A DNA stretch of 64,000 nt from the NCBI GenBank assembly GCA_963576785.1, contig OY756146.1:1922001-1986000 (forward strand), read 5' to 3'. The translations under genes and the position numbers were made by a program. Source of the stretch: Chlorophyllum brunneum. Its lineage: Eukaryota; Basidiomycota; Agaricomycetes; Agaricales; Agaricaceae. The notes below the pieces were generated by a model. That model did no database searches. It was not told the DNA's origin and saw only the letters and a list, made by a program, of their open reading frames with translations. This document shows, one piece after another, positions 42,505 through 54,799 of the stretch (positions are counted from its first letter, which is position 1; each line of letters starts with the position of its first letter).

Positions 42505-45500
42505 CCCCCAAGCATCTTTTGCTGCTACCACCAACTACCAAGCTCGCCCTCAGGGCAATATTCCCAGGACTCACCCTGGACTACCCTGGAACTGCTTCCA
42601 CCCTGGAGGCGATACCAGGGCCCAGCCTGCGAGAGGTCCTCGCCATCCTGCCAATCCGAGTGGGCAGCCCCCTCAGCCTTCTCCCCCTTCTCCTACCTGG
42701 ATTAACGTCCAGAAGAAGAAGAAGAAGCCCAAGAAACGCCAGGGTAAACCCCAGGCCCACATGGCGGAAGCCATGGCAGGCTTCGCCGCTGCCATGGAAC
42801 TGGCAGTTCGTCGTTTCACTGGTCCGGGGATGACCCCCTTCGACCTGATGAGGCACATGGACGCGCCTCGACCTGTTCCCACTCCCGCTCCTCCAACCAC
42901 TCGTGTACTTGTGAGTGAGAGACCAAAACCGCTTACTTGGGTTAATCCCAAGAAGGTCCAGCAGGCACGAGAGAATGCTCATGCTGAGCTCGAGAAAAAG
43001 GTGCGTGCTGAAGCACGAAACTTATGTTTCACTGCCTTACTCGAAAACTCACTGCAGATCCAACAGGTGACCACCTGGCACGACCGCATCACTGGTCCTT
43101 CGCCCATGCAAATGGCGAAGAAACGTGCCCTCAATTGTTATGATCGACGGATGCACGAGGTCTCTCACCCCCGCGCCCAACAAGGACAATCGGTGACACC
43201 GCCCGGTGCACCTTCGGTTCCTTCTGGTCACCCCCTAGGTTGTACCTGTGAGGGATACATGAGGGTAAGTAAATGGTTCACTAAAAATAGTAACCCCGAT
43301 ATTAACGCGACTCGCATCCGTTTTGCTTTTCTCTTACCTCATGGTTCGCCATACGCCTTATTGATTTCTCCCAAATTTGGGAATAAACTCAATTTGGTTA
43401 TACATCATGGGGTAAAGATCCCAAGCATGGACTCCATCGCCCGGGGCGACTCGCTTGAACCCGGAGAGGTTTGGCCATACTACCTTCCTCCTCCAGAGGA
43501 AATAGTAGCTCCAGCCGTCAGGACCTATGAAGAGGAGTTTCCTCCTCTTCCTCGGGCCTCCCCTCCAACGGAGCGATTCCGGAGTAAGAAATACTCTCTT
43601 ACTCAGAAGAACAAGACCGCTGATAGGCAACCTGCCACACTTACAGTGTTGGTAGACGAAGCCTTCAAATGGCTTGAGAGCAAGAAGGAGGTCGACAACC
43701 TCATGGCGCCGGCTCAGGATGTCGCCTACGATATCTGCGACCCCAGGAACCCTGCAAACGTCACAGGACCCTCTTCTGGGCCTCTCCCGAAGTCTTTGAA
43801 GTCCGAACCCTTTGCTTTGGTACCTCAATCTGAGGTGTCTCTCAGACTTTCGTTGACCGACTATGGGAGCGACTTCAAAAAGAAGGGAGGAGCTGGGTAC
43901 GTGATCAATTCAATCTCAGATACTCTTACTAACCCTGATACACAGTCCTGTCACCAATATGCTGACCGGCCGTCTTCACAAGAAGAAGGGCAAGGGCAAG
44001 GGGAAAGGATGTCGGGGGCCGGGCATGTAATTACACTATCGGGATCTTTAGGATCCCATAATAATGTTGTTACAAGCGAATGGATAAATGAGAAGTGTTT
44101 TAACACTTCTCAACTTTTTTGTTTCTCCACACGCATGCCTGATCAGTATTTAAGAGTACCGGATCAAATTAGATCTCGATTGCTAAGCAATGATCAAATT
44201 ATAACACTACTAGAAGAATATAGTGACATATGGTTATTAGACTCAGGGGCATCATGTCATTATACCCCTTATGCGGAAGACTTCATCAACTTCGAAGAAC
44301 TCGAAGTTTCGATTCCAATTAAGACTGTAGGAGCACAAGGCCCCTATCTTAATGCGGTTGGTCTTGGCGCAGTTATGCTTAAGCATAGAGTCTATAACGA
44401 GAAGACTGACAGCGTTCAACCAACGCAGATATTAATATATCCAGTCTTCCTTCTAAAAGGAACCTCTGAACGACTAATGTCAGTGGGACAGTTATGTCAA
44501 GATGGCAAAACTGTTAGAACCGATGCCAACGAATCAGTAGTTGTTGATAGTGAAGGAAATGCTATTCTTCAAGCATATCCTTCAGCAAGTCGCAACACTA
44601 CTTTACATTTTGTTAATACAAAAATTGTACACTCGGAACAAGCAGCTATGACTGCAGATCCGATTGTTGGCTACAAAGTTGTACATGCAAGATTAGGACA
44701 TCCCTCTAATCGTATCCTCAATCACTTTGAGAAAAATACGATTGGGTTTACTCTGGTGCGGATTCCCAAGCAAAAACCAGTCTGTGACGGTTGTGCCAAG
44801 GGAAAGATGCACCAGAAACCCTTTAGAGAGAACCCTACACATGCAAAGCGTCCATTCGAAAGAATACACTTGGATTTAGTTGAACTTCCGATTCTTTCTT
44901 ACCATAAATATAAATGGGTCATGACCATAATGGATGACTTTTCCTCTCATGGATGGATTCGATTCCTCCATAAGAAATCAGAAGCAGCAGAAGAAATGAA
45001 AAATTTCATTGCTTTAATTCAGACTCAATACGAGACTAAATTAAAATATCTCTGCACTGATAGAGGAGGAGAGTATGCAACTGACAAGTTGCAATCTCAT
45101 TTGCGCTCATTAGGGATCATACATGAGACTAGTGCACCACACATACACCAACAAAATGGTCGAGCGGAACACCTAAACCGAACTCTAATGGATAAAGCAG
45201 AAGCCATGCGGCATTATGCTTGTATTCCTGATGGTTGGTGGGAGTTTTCTATAGATCATGCGATACATATCTATAATAAAACACCGGTATCATGGCTCAT
45301 GTGGAAAACACCTTATGAAGTGTTGAATCAGAAGATTCCAGACATTTCCAAAGAGAGAGTCTTTGGCTGCAGTGCTTATGTCTTTCTTCCAAAAGAGATA
45401 AGAGACAATAAACTGACAGCGAAGTCAGAACTCATAACTTTCCTTGGTTGGACATCTGATAGGAAAAACTATTGTTTCATGAGGCACCTAAATGGAAATG

Positions 45501-45748
45501 TAATCTATACATCTCCAACAGCCATATTCAGCGAAGAACACTTCCCTAAATGTATTGGGAAAAGACAAGAAGAATGGATGAACCAACCATCATCTTCTAC
45601 TTCTCGAAGTACACCTTCGGAGGTTATTGTCTTCCATGCTCCAGATCCATCCACTGGTTTACCTATTGATAAACTACCAAGTTCTATTCCCCGAACTTCT
45701 ACCGGAAGTTCTCCGGAAGATAGGACTTATAGATCTGTACATGGATGA
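42461..45748 (+). CDS. pol: C2 pol part 1: unknown block, protease and integrase
   Basis: 1095 codons, open throughout. Residues 1-590 match no domain I know: a Pro-rich start, a Lys tract (about 85-95), an Ala-rich helix (HMAEAMAGFAAAMELAVRRF), CTCEGYMRVSKWF (about 262) and a Pro/Glu-rich part (EEEFPPLPRASPPTE). This block is visibly GC-richer than gag and the later pol. Protease follows (LLDSGASCHYT, Asp at about 594). Then comes integrase: zinc domain (HARLGHPSN through CDGCAKGK) and core (RIHLDLVE, CTDRGGEYA, QQNGRAEHLNRTL), giving the D, D and E acids. It ends at a TGA at 45746, where a one-base shift separates it from RT. Confidence 0.85.
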   Translation: MLSGQDVKGQDLTSNPQASFAATTNYQARPQGNIPRTHPGLPWNCFHPGGDTRAQPARGPRHPANPSGQPPQPSPPSPTWINVQKKKKKPKKRQGKPQAHMAEAMAGFAAAMELAVRRFTGPGMTPFDLMRHMDAPRPVPTPAPPTTRVLVSERPKPLTWVNPKKVQQARENAHAELEKKVRAEARNLCFTALLENSLQIQQVTTWHDRITGPSPMQMAKKRALNCYDRRMHEVSHPRAQQGQSVTPPGAPSVPSGHPLGCTCEGYMRVSKWFTKNSNPDINATRIRFAFLLPHGSPYALLISPKFGNKLNLVIHHGVKIPSMDSIARGDSLEPGEVWPYYLPPPEEIVAPAVRTYEEEFPPLPRASPPTERFRSKKYSLTQKNKTADRQPATLTVLVDEAFKWLESKKEVDNLMAPAQDVAYDICDPRNPANVTGPSSGPLPKSLKSEPFALVPQSEVSLRLSLTDYGSDFKKKGGAGYVINSISDTLTNPDTQSCHQYADRPSSQEEGQGQGERMSGAGHVITLSGSLGSHNNVVTSEWINEKCFNTSQLFCFSTRMPDQYLRVPDQIRSRLLSNDQIITLLEEYSDIWLLDSGASCHYTPYAEDFINFEELEVSIPIKTVGAQGPYLNAVGLGAVMLKHRVYNEKTDSVQPTQILIYPVFLLKGTSERLMSVGQLCQDGKTVRTDANESVVVDSEGNAILQAYPSASRNTTLHFVNTKIVHSEQAAMTADPIVGYKVVHARLGHPSNRILNHFEKNTIGFTLVRIPKQKPVCDGCAKGKMHQKPFRENPTHAKRPFERIHLDLVELPILSYHKYKWVMTIMDDFSSHGWIRFLHKKSEAAEEMKNFIALIQTQYETKLKYLCTDRGGEYATDKLQSHLRSLGIIHETSAPHIHQQNGRAEHLNRTLMDKAEAMRHYACIPDGWWEFSIDHAIHIYNKTPVSWLMWKTPYEVLNQKIPDISKERVFGCSAYVFLPKEIRDNKLTAKSELITFLGWTSDRKNYCFMRHLNGNVIYTSPTAIFSEEHFPKCIGKRQEEWMNQPSSSTSRSTPSEVIVFHAPDPSTGLPIDKLPSSIPRTSTGSSPEDRTYRSVHG

Positions 45749-47903
45749 ATTCCAACTCCTTTCCCTGAACCAAAAAAAGAATAAAGGAAAGGGAAAAGCA
45801 CCGAATATCGATACTGATGTTCAGGAGGAGTGGGATGGTATTGTGCAAAACATTCTCTTTCTACCAAGAGAAGCACAAACACCAGAAGACGATGACAGTG
45901 ATGGATTATCTTATGCTGATCTACCTAATCACCCTGAAGGTCCGAACTATCCGCCTTCTCTAAGAGATGATCCGGATGTACAACCATTCATACCCTATAC
46001 CCCTGTCGAAGATGATCAGGATGCTGGTCCTTCTGTACCACGAGGTCACTCGGATCAAATACTGGTTCCTGAAATACCTCAGAGACTGCAAAGAACCAGA
46101 AAAGTACCTGAACATCCAGGAAACTTCTATGGTTCTACCAAGCATCCGACCAAAATACTCCAGGACTATGAAATGTTCCAACCTCCTAAGTCGAAATTAA
46201 CAAGTTCTACAAGTAGACTTGTTAGACAAATTCGATCAGAGGCTTCCAAACCTGGAATAATCGATAGACGTTCTCAGCATGAAGCTTCTACATTAGAAGA
46301 CTTATGCAGAGAAGGAGGAGTAGGGATGATCGATTATCTGTGCGCTCAAAAAGTCGAATCACCATTAGTTCCTATTTCTTTCAAGGATCTAAATCGACTA
46401 CCATCAGAAGAGAAATCTAAATGGTGGAAAGTGTGCTTAGAAGAGTTAAATTCACTCAAAGAAAGACATGTTTATGACTTAGCTAAACTTCCACCTGGAA
46501 GAAAAGCTGTCAAAAATAGATGGGTCTTTACACCCAAATCAGACGGTCGATACCGTGCTCGACTAGTAGCAAAAGGATTCTCTCAGATAGAGGGAATCGA
46601 TTACGATGAACTATTTTCACCAGTAGTCCGTTATGAGACAGCACGACTCATATTTTCAGTCGCTGCCCTCAACGATTGGGAGATGCTCAGTTTAGATGTT
46701 AAAACTGCTTATCTCTATGGAAAACTGGATGAAGAACTCTATATGGAACTTCCAGAAGGTTTCAATACAGGTCATGGTAATCTGGTTTGGAAATTAAACC
46801 GAGCCATTTATGGATTAAAGCAATCTGGACGACAATGGTGGAAGGAATTGACTAAGTCAATGACCAACCTAGGATTTGTCAGATCCAAACTAGATGCTGG
46901 AGTCTATTATTACTACGACCCTGAAACCAAAGAGCTTATTATAGCTCTGGTCTATGTAGATGACTCAATGTTTGTCGGAATTAGAGGCTCTAGACTTCTA
47001 CATGAGAAGCGAGCACTCTTTATGAAGAAATGGGAATGCCGAGACCTTGGTCCAACCAAAGAGTTCCTTGGTATGAAAATCTCGCGAAATCCTATAAACT
47101 GATCAATCACCCTAGACCAAATGGATTATCTAGGAAAAGTTCTTGATTGATTTAATATAATTGGAAAAGAAGAAATACCATTACCAAATGGATTTATCTT
47201 CGAATCCAATACAGGAAAAGCGACACCTGACTTCATAAAGAGGTATTAACAGTTAGTAGGATCAGTCATGTATCTAATGATAGGCAGTTGGCCCGACATA
47301 GCTTTTGCCACTGTCAAATTATCACAACATATGACCAATCCCACTAAAGCGCATTACAATGCAGGCTTACATTTGCTAAAGTATCTTAATGCTACTCGCA
47401 AATATAGAATTACCTATAATGGAAGTTCTATGCAAGGCCTGAATGCCTTTTCCGACTCTGATTGGGTTGGTGATCCAATTAGTCATAAATCTGTAACTGG
47501 ATATTTCTGTCTGTTAGCCAGCGGAGCTATCGCTTGGTTAAGTAGGAAACAGAAAACTATTGCATTATCTTCCACTGAAGCCGAATATATGGCTTTATCA
47601 GATTGCAGTCGACAACTTGTTTGGACTGTCAATTTATTGGAAGAAATTGGTATCCAATCATTGGCCCCTTATCTCTTTGGTGATAATGAGGGTTCAATAT
47701 TTTGGGCCAAGAATCCAGTAACAGAAAAATGATCAAAACACGTCGACGTCAAATACCATTACATCCGTGATTTGGTAGAAGATGGAAAGATTGAAATATT
47801 CTCTGTGAAAGGCACTGAAAATCCTGCCGATATTCTCACAAAGAATTTAGACAAAATTAAATTCAATCTATTCCGACCTCGCCTTGGCTTGACGTTTGAG
47901 TGA
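45730..47903 (+). pseudogene. pol: C2 pol part 2: reverse transcriptase and RNase H (four stops)
   Basis: The frame continues +1 relative to part 1. The reverse transcriptase opens with KAVKNRWVFTPKSDG and ARLVAKGFSQIEGIDYDELF (about 46530-46610), YGKLDEELYMELPEGF, and the active site VYVDDSMFVG (about 46950). RNase H has AFSDSDWVGD (about 47448), SSTEAEYMAL (about 47570) and GDNEGS (about 47680). Stops at 47100 (TGA), about 47147 (TGA), about 47247 (TAA) and 47730 (TGA) each read as a single C-to-T change from CGA or CAA. The frame ends TGA at 47901-47903, just before the purine tract. Confidence 0.87.
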
Positions 47904-47937
47904 TTAAAACTCTATATCAATACAGAGCAAGGAGGAG

Positions 47938-48808
47938 TGTTGAAGTTTTGGACATATTCTAGAAATAGACTATGAAGTCATTATGATAATAATAGACTGA
48001 TCCGTTACTTTCCAGTAACTTCATTCCTGTTACGACCTTAGTCTCTGACTCAGGTTGCAAGCCTTTGGATAAAGGAAAGGAAGTAGAGAAAGGAAGAAGG
48101 GATGATACGATTGGTAAAGTGTAAGGAATACATCAAGTATTACTACACTTTATATACTAGTAGCAGAGGCTAATAATAAGGGGGACGAGTAGACGAGTCA
48201 GATAAGAGGCATAGCCTTTAGAGATGAAACAGGAGATGGAATGAGGGGTGAAACAGGTGTGAGGGTACACGAGGTAATGGGCGCGAGATAGGAATGAACG
48301 GTCTATCTATAGTTCGTAACAATTCCGTAGTAACTTCCTATGAGTTACTCTGCATACGATGAGAGTCATAAGTACTTGATAGATTATTCTACATAGTACC
48401 AATGACTAGATACTATGTTCCGCAGTACTCCGCAGGCACTACGCCGCAGTTAAAGGGAGTCATAAGGAACAATCTATGCAATGCTAGTATTTTATGTAGT
48501 ATGACTCGTCTATGTTACAATATGTATATAAACCCCATGTAGCAGACCTAAGTTCTGCATCTTGTTCAATCGAACAACTTCTTCATCATTGCCTATCTCT
48601 TTGAGTACAACACCTCAATCGATTTAATCGACTTCGACCTCTACTTAACTGACATTAACCGCTTTATCAATAATATCTGTCTATCCAAATTACCTTTCTA
48701 CAGGTATCAGATAGAAGCTTATTATCTCGGTGAGTAGACCCTACGTTCTCTCCCACTGCGTTTACTGCTGCCCCCAGCAAACAACTCGTTACGGTCGTTT
48801 CCTCAACA
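47938..48808 (+). repeat. 3' LTR of C2, split by a solo A-family LTR
   Basis: Copia LTR from TGTTGA (47938) to TCAACA (48808), 577 bp once the 294-bp insertion at 48028-48321 and its 5-bp duplication are set aside. The flank beyond is B-family ORF3. Confidence 0.92.
48028..48321 (-). repeat. Solo LTR of chromovirus A, with target duplication ATTCC
   Basis: A 294-bp A LTR, antisense, from TGTTACGACC to TTCGTAACA, with ATTCC immediately on both sides (48023-48027 and 48322-48326). There is no internal A sequence, so the full element was removed by LTR-LTR recombination after insertion into the copia LTR. It postdates C2. Confidence 0.95.
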
Positions 48809-51800
48809 TACAGGTGGTCCATTAATGATATTGGCAGTGATTTTGGTGGTGTTAATAACAGTAGTGGCTATAGCGGCTGGTGCTAAGGCTGGGCAAGTGT
48901 TGGAGGTATTAAGAGACATGAAAAGTTCAAATATTATGGACTCTTTTATAGGTCTCAAGTATATCCTTTGTGTTTTGGAAGTTTGATACAGGTTCTCATG
49001 AATTTTCAGAAATGTGGTAGTCTTTCCACTTGATTAGGTATTTGAAATGGTTATTTATTCTTTTATGGTGAAGAATGGCCTTAACTTCATATTTTTCCTG
49101 ATCATCAACAAGGAGAGGGAGGGATTGAGATATGTGTTGTCCATAAATTGTATTTTTGATCACAGGGGTAAGGAAAGAGGCATGAAACTGGTTATAAATC
49201 TTCTATGTTTCAGGTAATTTTAGCTGAAACACAACAGGTGAGATCTTCTTAATGATTGCAAAAGGTCCTTCCCTTCTTTGGGTAATTTTCCTATTTGCAA
49301 AGTTTATTGGTAGATGTTTGTTCTCTAGCCAAACCTTATCCCCTTTATTAAAGTTTGGTAACTTATAATTTGCAGTTCATTTAGCCATGATTTCACAGGC
49401 ATGGTTATGTACTTTGAGGGCTCAATGTTGAGCATTAGATAGTTTCTTGAGGTAATCCTCAGTAGTAGTATGTTTGTTAGTTCTAGGGTAGTGGGGAATA
49501 CTTTGGTGCATAGCCATAGAGTAGCTAGAAAGGTAACTCCTTTTGTCCAGTATGGGGGTAGTTATTATGAGCAAATTTGTAGAGTGAGAGGAACTTTGCC
49601 CAATTGTTTGGTTGAGCTGAAGTGGTAAGTACTAAATATAGCTCAATTTCTTGGTTGATCTATTGGTCTGTGGATGATAGGCTGTTGAATAGAGTTTATA
49701 GAACTCTTGCATTGCTTTGGCAGTAAATTGCAAATCTCGGTCAGAGATAATCTTGTCAGGTATGCCATATTTGGCAAAGAGATGGTTGACTAATAGCTGT
49801 GCAATTTGTTGTGTATTGGCACTTTTGGTAATTGGCACTAGAATTATCCCTGTCAATAATCCATGGTCCACTATGGATAAAATACAATCATATTCTCGGG
49901 ATGGAGGGAGATCAGTGATAAGGTCCATTGATATTTGGGAAAATGGACAGGTCAACTTGGGGGTGGGAATAGGCTATAGCAGTGGCTTCATTGGATAATG
50001 GTTAATCTTGAATTGTTAGCACTTTGGATATCCAGCAATATATTTGCAGACATAGTCCTTGATTCCTGACTAATAGGTATAATCCAATATCTTGATAGGG
50101 TGGCTGCTGCTCCTGGGTAGAGGTTTGGTAAGGCATTATGGGTATATTCAGTGATCTGGTGTTTCAATCCAGGGTTGTTTGGAATGATGACTTGGTTGGC
50201 ATTATGTGGGAGATCACTATTGGATATCTTATTGAGATTAGGGTCAATTATATCATAGTGTTGACATATATTGTCAAGATTGGCTTTGGTAAGGAGGTGC
50301 ACTATGGCACTATCAAATACAGTTACTTTCTAGTTGTCTTTGTTATCAGGAGTGTGGTGGGTTATTATGATAATATATTGGCTAGGCTATTTTTTTGGCC
50401 AGGTATATGCTTAACCTTTAATTGGGGTTTGAAGTGTTCCATGTAGGCTGCCCATTGGGCTTGGCATTGATTAAGGGTCTGGGGTTCCTTGAATTGGGAT
50501 AAGTTCTTGTGATCACTCCATATGATGAATTTATATTTGGCTCCTTCTAAATGGTGGTGCCATTCTTTTAAGGCTCATATAATAGCTAGCCATTCTTGCT
50601 CTAAGCAGTAGTAGTTTTGTTCTATCAAGTTGAATGCTCTGGAGATAAAGGCAATTGGGTGCTTTACTCTATTATCATTGCATTGGGTTAGAATAGCTCC
50701 TGAGACATATACAAAAGCATCAGTTTCAATCTCAAAAAGTTTGTCAGGATCTGGTACAATCAAGATGGACTTCTGTATGATGCATTTCTTCAGATCTTTG
50801 AAGGCAGTTTGATACTCATTAGTCTAATGGAATTTGATATTCTTGGATATGAGGGAGTTTAGTAGTATGGTATATCATGCATACTTCTTGATAAATCTCC
50901 TGTAGAAGTTACAGAATTTCACATGTTGCAGGTTGTTTTGGGTATTGGCCAATTCTTGATTCCTTCAAGTTTGGCTGCATCTATTTCAATGGATGATGGG
51001 GAGATTACAGCACCAAGATACTTGAGGCATTGTTTCTCAAATTCACATTTCTCAGGTTTGAGAAATAGATCATGTTCTTGAAGTAGTTTAATACTTTCCA
51101 GGTAAGGCATCAGAGTTCTTCTTGTATTTTGGCATGTATGAGAATGTTGTCCATGTATACAAGGACTCCTCCTTTGTCAATAAGAGGGTGGAATATGTAG
51201 TCCATCATGGACTGGAAAGTGGCTGGGGAATTGCACATCCCAAAGAACATTACAGTTGGCTTGTATAGGCCTTTTGGTGTTCTAAATGTGGCTTTCCATT
51301 TATTGCCTTTTCAGATGCAGATATTGTTGTATCCAGTGCATACATCAAGTTTGGTAAACCAATTTGATCCTTTGAGTTTGTCAAGTAGTGACAAAATAAG
51401 TGGGATTGGGTATGCATTTTTGATAGTATGACTATTGAGGTATTGATAGTCTTGGCATGGGTGGAGTTTTCCATCTTTCTTCCCCATAAAGAAGAAAGGT
51501 GAGGCTATAGGTAATTTTGATTGTTGAATATATTCTTTGGCTAGGTCCTCCTCAATAAACTTATCAAGTTCATTGGTCTCTTGGGGCAATAGTTGATAAG
51601 TAGGTCCAGCTTTTGGTTCAAAAAATTCCTTTATCTCGATTTTATGATTCTATAGTTGAGTGGGTAGGTATCATGAAGCAGTTTGTTCACTGAATATATT
51701 GAGGTAATTATGAAAGTCAGCTGGTACAATTTTCATAGGATTGGTCTTTTTCTTCTCTCTATATTGCTGGGTAATAAACTAGGAGGCATGGACTTTGAAG

Positions 51801-52420
51801 TTTATTTCTTCGAATGTAGCAGGTTCAAAGTAGATATGGTTCACTTGTTCAGCTTCATTTCTATGGAGGTGACAAGGCAGTTGAGCTGGGGATTATCAAT
51901 AAATGGGGTTCTCCATTTCATAGTTTTCCTTGACCAATCAACTTCTGGGTTAAATTGTGATAGCTAGGGCATTCCTAAGATTAGGTATGGCATTCCTAGT
52001 CTGATGATCCTTGGTTTTAGAATCATCTGTTGTCCATCTATGGTAAGTCTAAGGATAGTATTGTGGATAGCTTGTCCTTGTCTATTGGTGGTTCTGTCAG
52101 TATTTAGAATGGTGACTGGTGTGTTGAGTGGATGGCTTGGTAGGTTCTATTGTTCTATAAGAGATAGGTTAATGTAATTTCCAGCTGCTCCTGAATCTAG
52201 GAAGGTGAGATGTTTGGTAGTTGTATTAGGTAGGTAGACAATAGTTGGGACATAGATAGTACTATTCTTTGGAACAATGTTGATGGTGGCAATTTGTTTG
52301 GTGTTGGACTTTTGAGATAGTCTGGGTCAGGAGTAATCATTGTGGTATGGCGTTGAGTAAGAAGTTTGCAGTTTCTTTATAGTTTGAGATCTAGACACAG
52401 TAGCTAATCTCTTCAGACAA
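48809..52420 (-). pseudogene. pol: B3 ORF3 start, chromodomain and pol (heavily decayed)
   Basis: The first 180 bp match the ORF3 N-terminal region of B2 (about 27350-27470). Then come the chromodomain and integrase C-terminus (decayed), integrase core 49955-49632 (FSQISMDLITDLPPSREYDC), zinc domain 50302-49988, RNase H 50763-50575 (FISRAFNLIEQNYYCLEQEW), RT 51589-50919 (the catalytic box reads YMDN near 51155; GKKDGKLHPCQDY about 51480) and traces of protease to about 52330. The L6 insertion seen in B2 is absent here, so this copy shows the intact linker. Confidence 0.8.
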
Positions 52421-52497
52421 AAGACTTGATTAGAGATGACTGTCTGCAATGTTGAAGAGTTCTTCTATCTCTTTATTGGAGGTGTCTTTTATTATAT

Positions 52498-54799
52498 TCA
52501 CAATTCGGGTAGACTTGAATCATTACTTGCTTCGGTCAAAGTGTTTGGACTTATAAGCAGCATTCTTTGACATACTGGCATGGTTCTTTCCACAGCTTCA
52601 TTGCAGGCAATTTCTGGAGAAATGTCCAGTGGATTTACATATGAAGCATTTTTGTTTGTTGTATAACTTTTGGAGTTTGGGTGATAAGATAGCATTGAGT
52701 TAGGCTGTGGCAAGTTTTGTGGCCATGTGGGTAACTTGCTAGGTAGTTGCATTTGGATATTTATCATTATCTGATAATGCTTCTTCCTCAGATTCTTCTC
52801 CTTCTTCATTAGATCCTTCTCCCATTGGATAAAGATTATTAAGCTGCTGCTCAAGGATGTGGTTGATATCCATGGGACCATAGCCTGGGGGGTTACTGCT
52901 TCTTTGAGTTGGCTGGTAAGGTCTTGCATAAGACATTGAACTTGATGCTTTTGGAGTACAATATTTCAAGCAATAGGAGGTATGTCATACTGAGTGATGA
53001 TGTCCTGTTGAGCTAAAATTCTGTTGTAGCTATGCCATTATTGCTGCATTTTGCACAGCTGTGTACCAAGCATTGATGTTATTTGGGGCAGGGTTCTGAC
53101 TATAGACAAGCCTTTTGTAATATAGATCTAGTCTTTAATGAAGAATGTGATTTTGGTCTCTGTGTGAGTGATTCCAGTTTGGGTACACATATTCTTGAAT
53201 TGCTCAACATAGACTATGGTAGGTCATCCATTCTGGGTGACATTGGACAGTTGATTGATGGTGATGAAGATGTTGTTTATAGGTAGAAATAAAGTGTCAA
53301 GTTCTGTGAGAAACTGTTTGATGGTCTGGGTAGGGCTGAAGATGTTGTTGGTAGTGTGCGAGATTATGTATGCTGTTATGGATTCGGCTACTAAGGGCAA
53401 TTGAAGAGGATGTGACCTCTAGGGTATGGCCTTAATACCTATCTCAGCCAAGTAACTGGATAAGCAAATGTTATCAAACTGTCATTACTCAACCAAGAAA
53501 TGGGAATCCCATTTATCTCGTAGCTCTAAGTGATGAGGGCAAGTAGAGAATAAGTAGTTAAGCAATCTTCTATTGATTGACAGCAACTGTCAATGGAAAC
53601 TCTTTTTGGGTGATCAAAAAGGCTATCCCTGTAGAAGATCAAAGCTTAAGCTTTGACTTCCCAATACAGTCGGCTATTTATACTAACTACTTCTTTTCTA
53701 TAAATACTATGGAGTATAGATAACAAGACTGAAACACATTTTGCAATGTGAAACTGATAGATATGAAACTTTCAAGGTGAAACACTACTAAAGATAAATG
53801 TGAAACTGATAAAGATGAAACAGTTAAACATAGAGTGAAGTGAAACTGATGACGGTGAAACGGATGAGTGCTTCCTCATCCTTAGAAATCTCTGATAACA
53901 ATAATGGAGATTCATCAGAATAGTTACAGTTGCAAGACACATAGGATGAAGTGGTAGAAAACAATGACGACGACAGTGGTAATGGAAGAACTGCATCCAT
54001 AGGATGATTGGAGTCAGATGATAGGGATGACATAGATGTGATTGGTTCTTTGGAGAGATAGGACTTGGGTGACTTGACAAAGGCTCAAGTAGATTGCAAT
54101 AGTGGATGAGGAAAATCGTCGCTGTCACTACTGGGTACAGTAGGTTCGTCATCTGGTGATAAGTCTTTAGGTCACATTTCTATGCAATAGATTCCATCAG
54201 TGATTTGTTGGTGAATGAGTGCTTTGAGCACTGGACCGCAAGTGTACATGTAGGGGTGGATGTATTGCATAGTTTCTTCAGTAGTTGGTCATGCTTTCCA
54301 ACCATTGTTCCAGGTGCCGTAGAGGTTGTTCTCGATGGTGCATAAGTAGAGTCCATCGGTGTTGCATATGTGTAAGTATAGTGCATATTTCCAGGCCAGT
54401 CAAAGTAGAGAGTCAATAATGGCATCGTTGGATTGTGGTGGTGGAACAAGTGGTATTACTTCTGGAAACTTGTCATAACCTCTGACATAGGTTCGAGGTT
54501 CAGACATAATATATGCTTGTTTCTATTCTCTGGCCAATTCTTCCATGCTAAGGAGAGCATACATGATTTTGGACTTGTTGTTTGGTAGATTGTTGGGCTG
54601 TGATACAAAGTAGATCTGGAGGTTCTGCTTCCAGTTGGAATAGTCAAGTGGGTCACCATAGAAAACAGTAGACTTTGGAAGCTTGGGGTCCGGTATGTTT
54701 GATCCTGTGGGTGGGTTTGGTGGCAAGCTTGCTGGGGAGTTTGATGGGGATGATTGGTAGGTCTGTGGCTATTGGGTTGTTCTGAGTGTAATCAGAGGT
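52498..54799 (-). pseudogene. gag: B3 gag, split by a solo B LTR (continues at 61249-61390)
   Basis: The C-terminal half (52969-52498 and other frames) includes SYARPYQPTQRSSNPPGYGP and a knuckle with its His kept (GHFSRNC, about 52610). The N-terminal part (54726-54512: GSNIPDPKLPKSTVFYGDPL, YSNWKQNLQIYFVSQPNN) retains the Trp that is a stop in B2. The Ser/Pro-rich start lies beyond A3 at 61249-61390. Confidence 0.75.
53374..54511 (-). repeat. Solo LTR of chromovirus B with target duplication TATGC
   Basis: 1138 bp, element-sense start TATTATG (TGTTATG with one change) and end CATAACA, flanked by TATGC at 53369-53373 and 54512-54516. It inserted into the gag of another B copy. It fixes the LTR boundaries of the family independently of B2. 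It carries the ORF3 U3 frame, with two of the shared TGA codons; one that is TAA in B2 is GAG here (about 53868). Confidence 0.93.

Larger units (their letters stand above)
41150..48808 (+). mobile_element. Copia element C2 (Ty1/copia) with an extra pre-protease block
   Basis: About 7.66 kb including a solo A LTR in its 3' LTR. 5' LTR 41150-41721, primer site, gag, a long unknown block, protease, integrase, RT, RNase H (the copia order), purine tract AGCAAGGAGGAG and 3' LTR 47938-48808. The 5-bp flanks differ (CACCG left, TACAG right) and belong to different host elements (A2 gag left, B3 ORF3 right), so the present copy probably arose by recombination between two copia insertions. LTR sequences are very similar, so the copy is fairly young. 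Confidence 0.9.

Noticed and set aside
42107..43828. Antisense frames over the copia gag/pol region
   Set aside because: They mirror the long intact sense frames and carry no recognisable domain.
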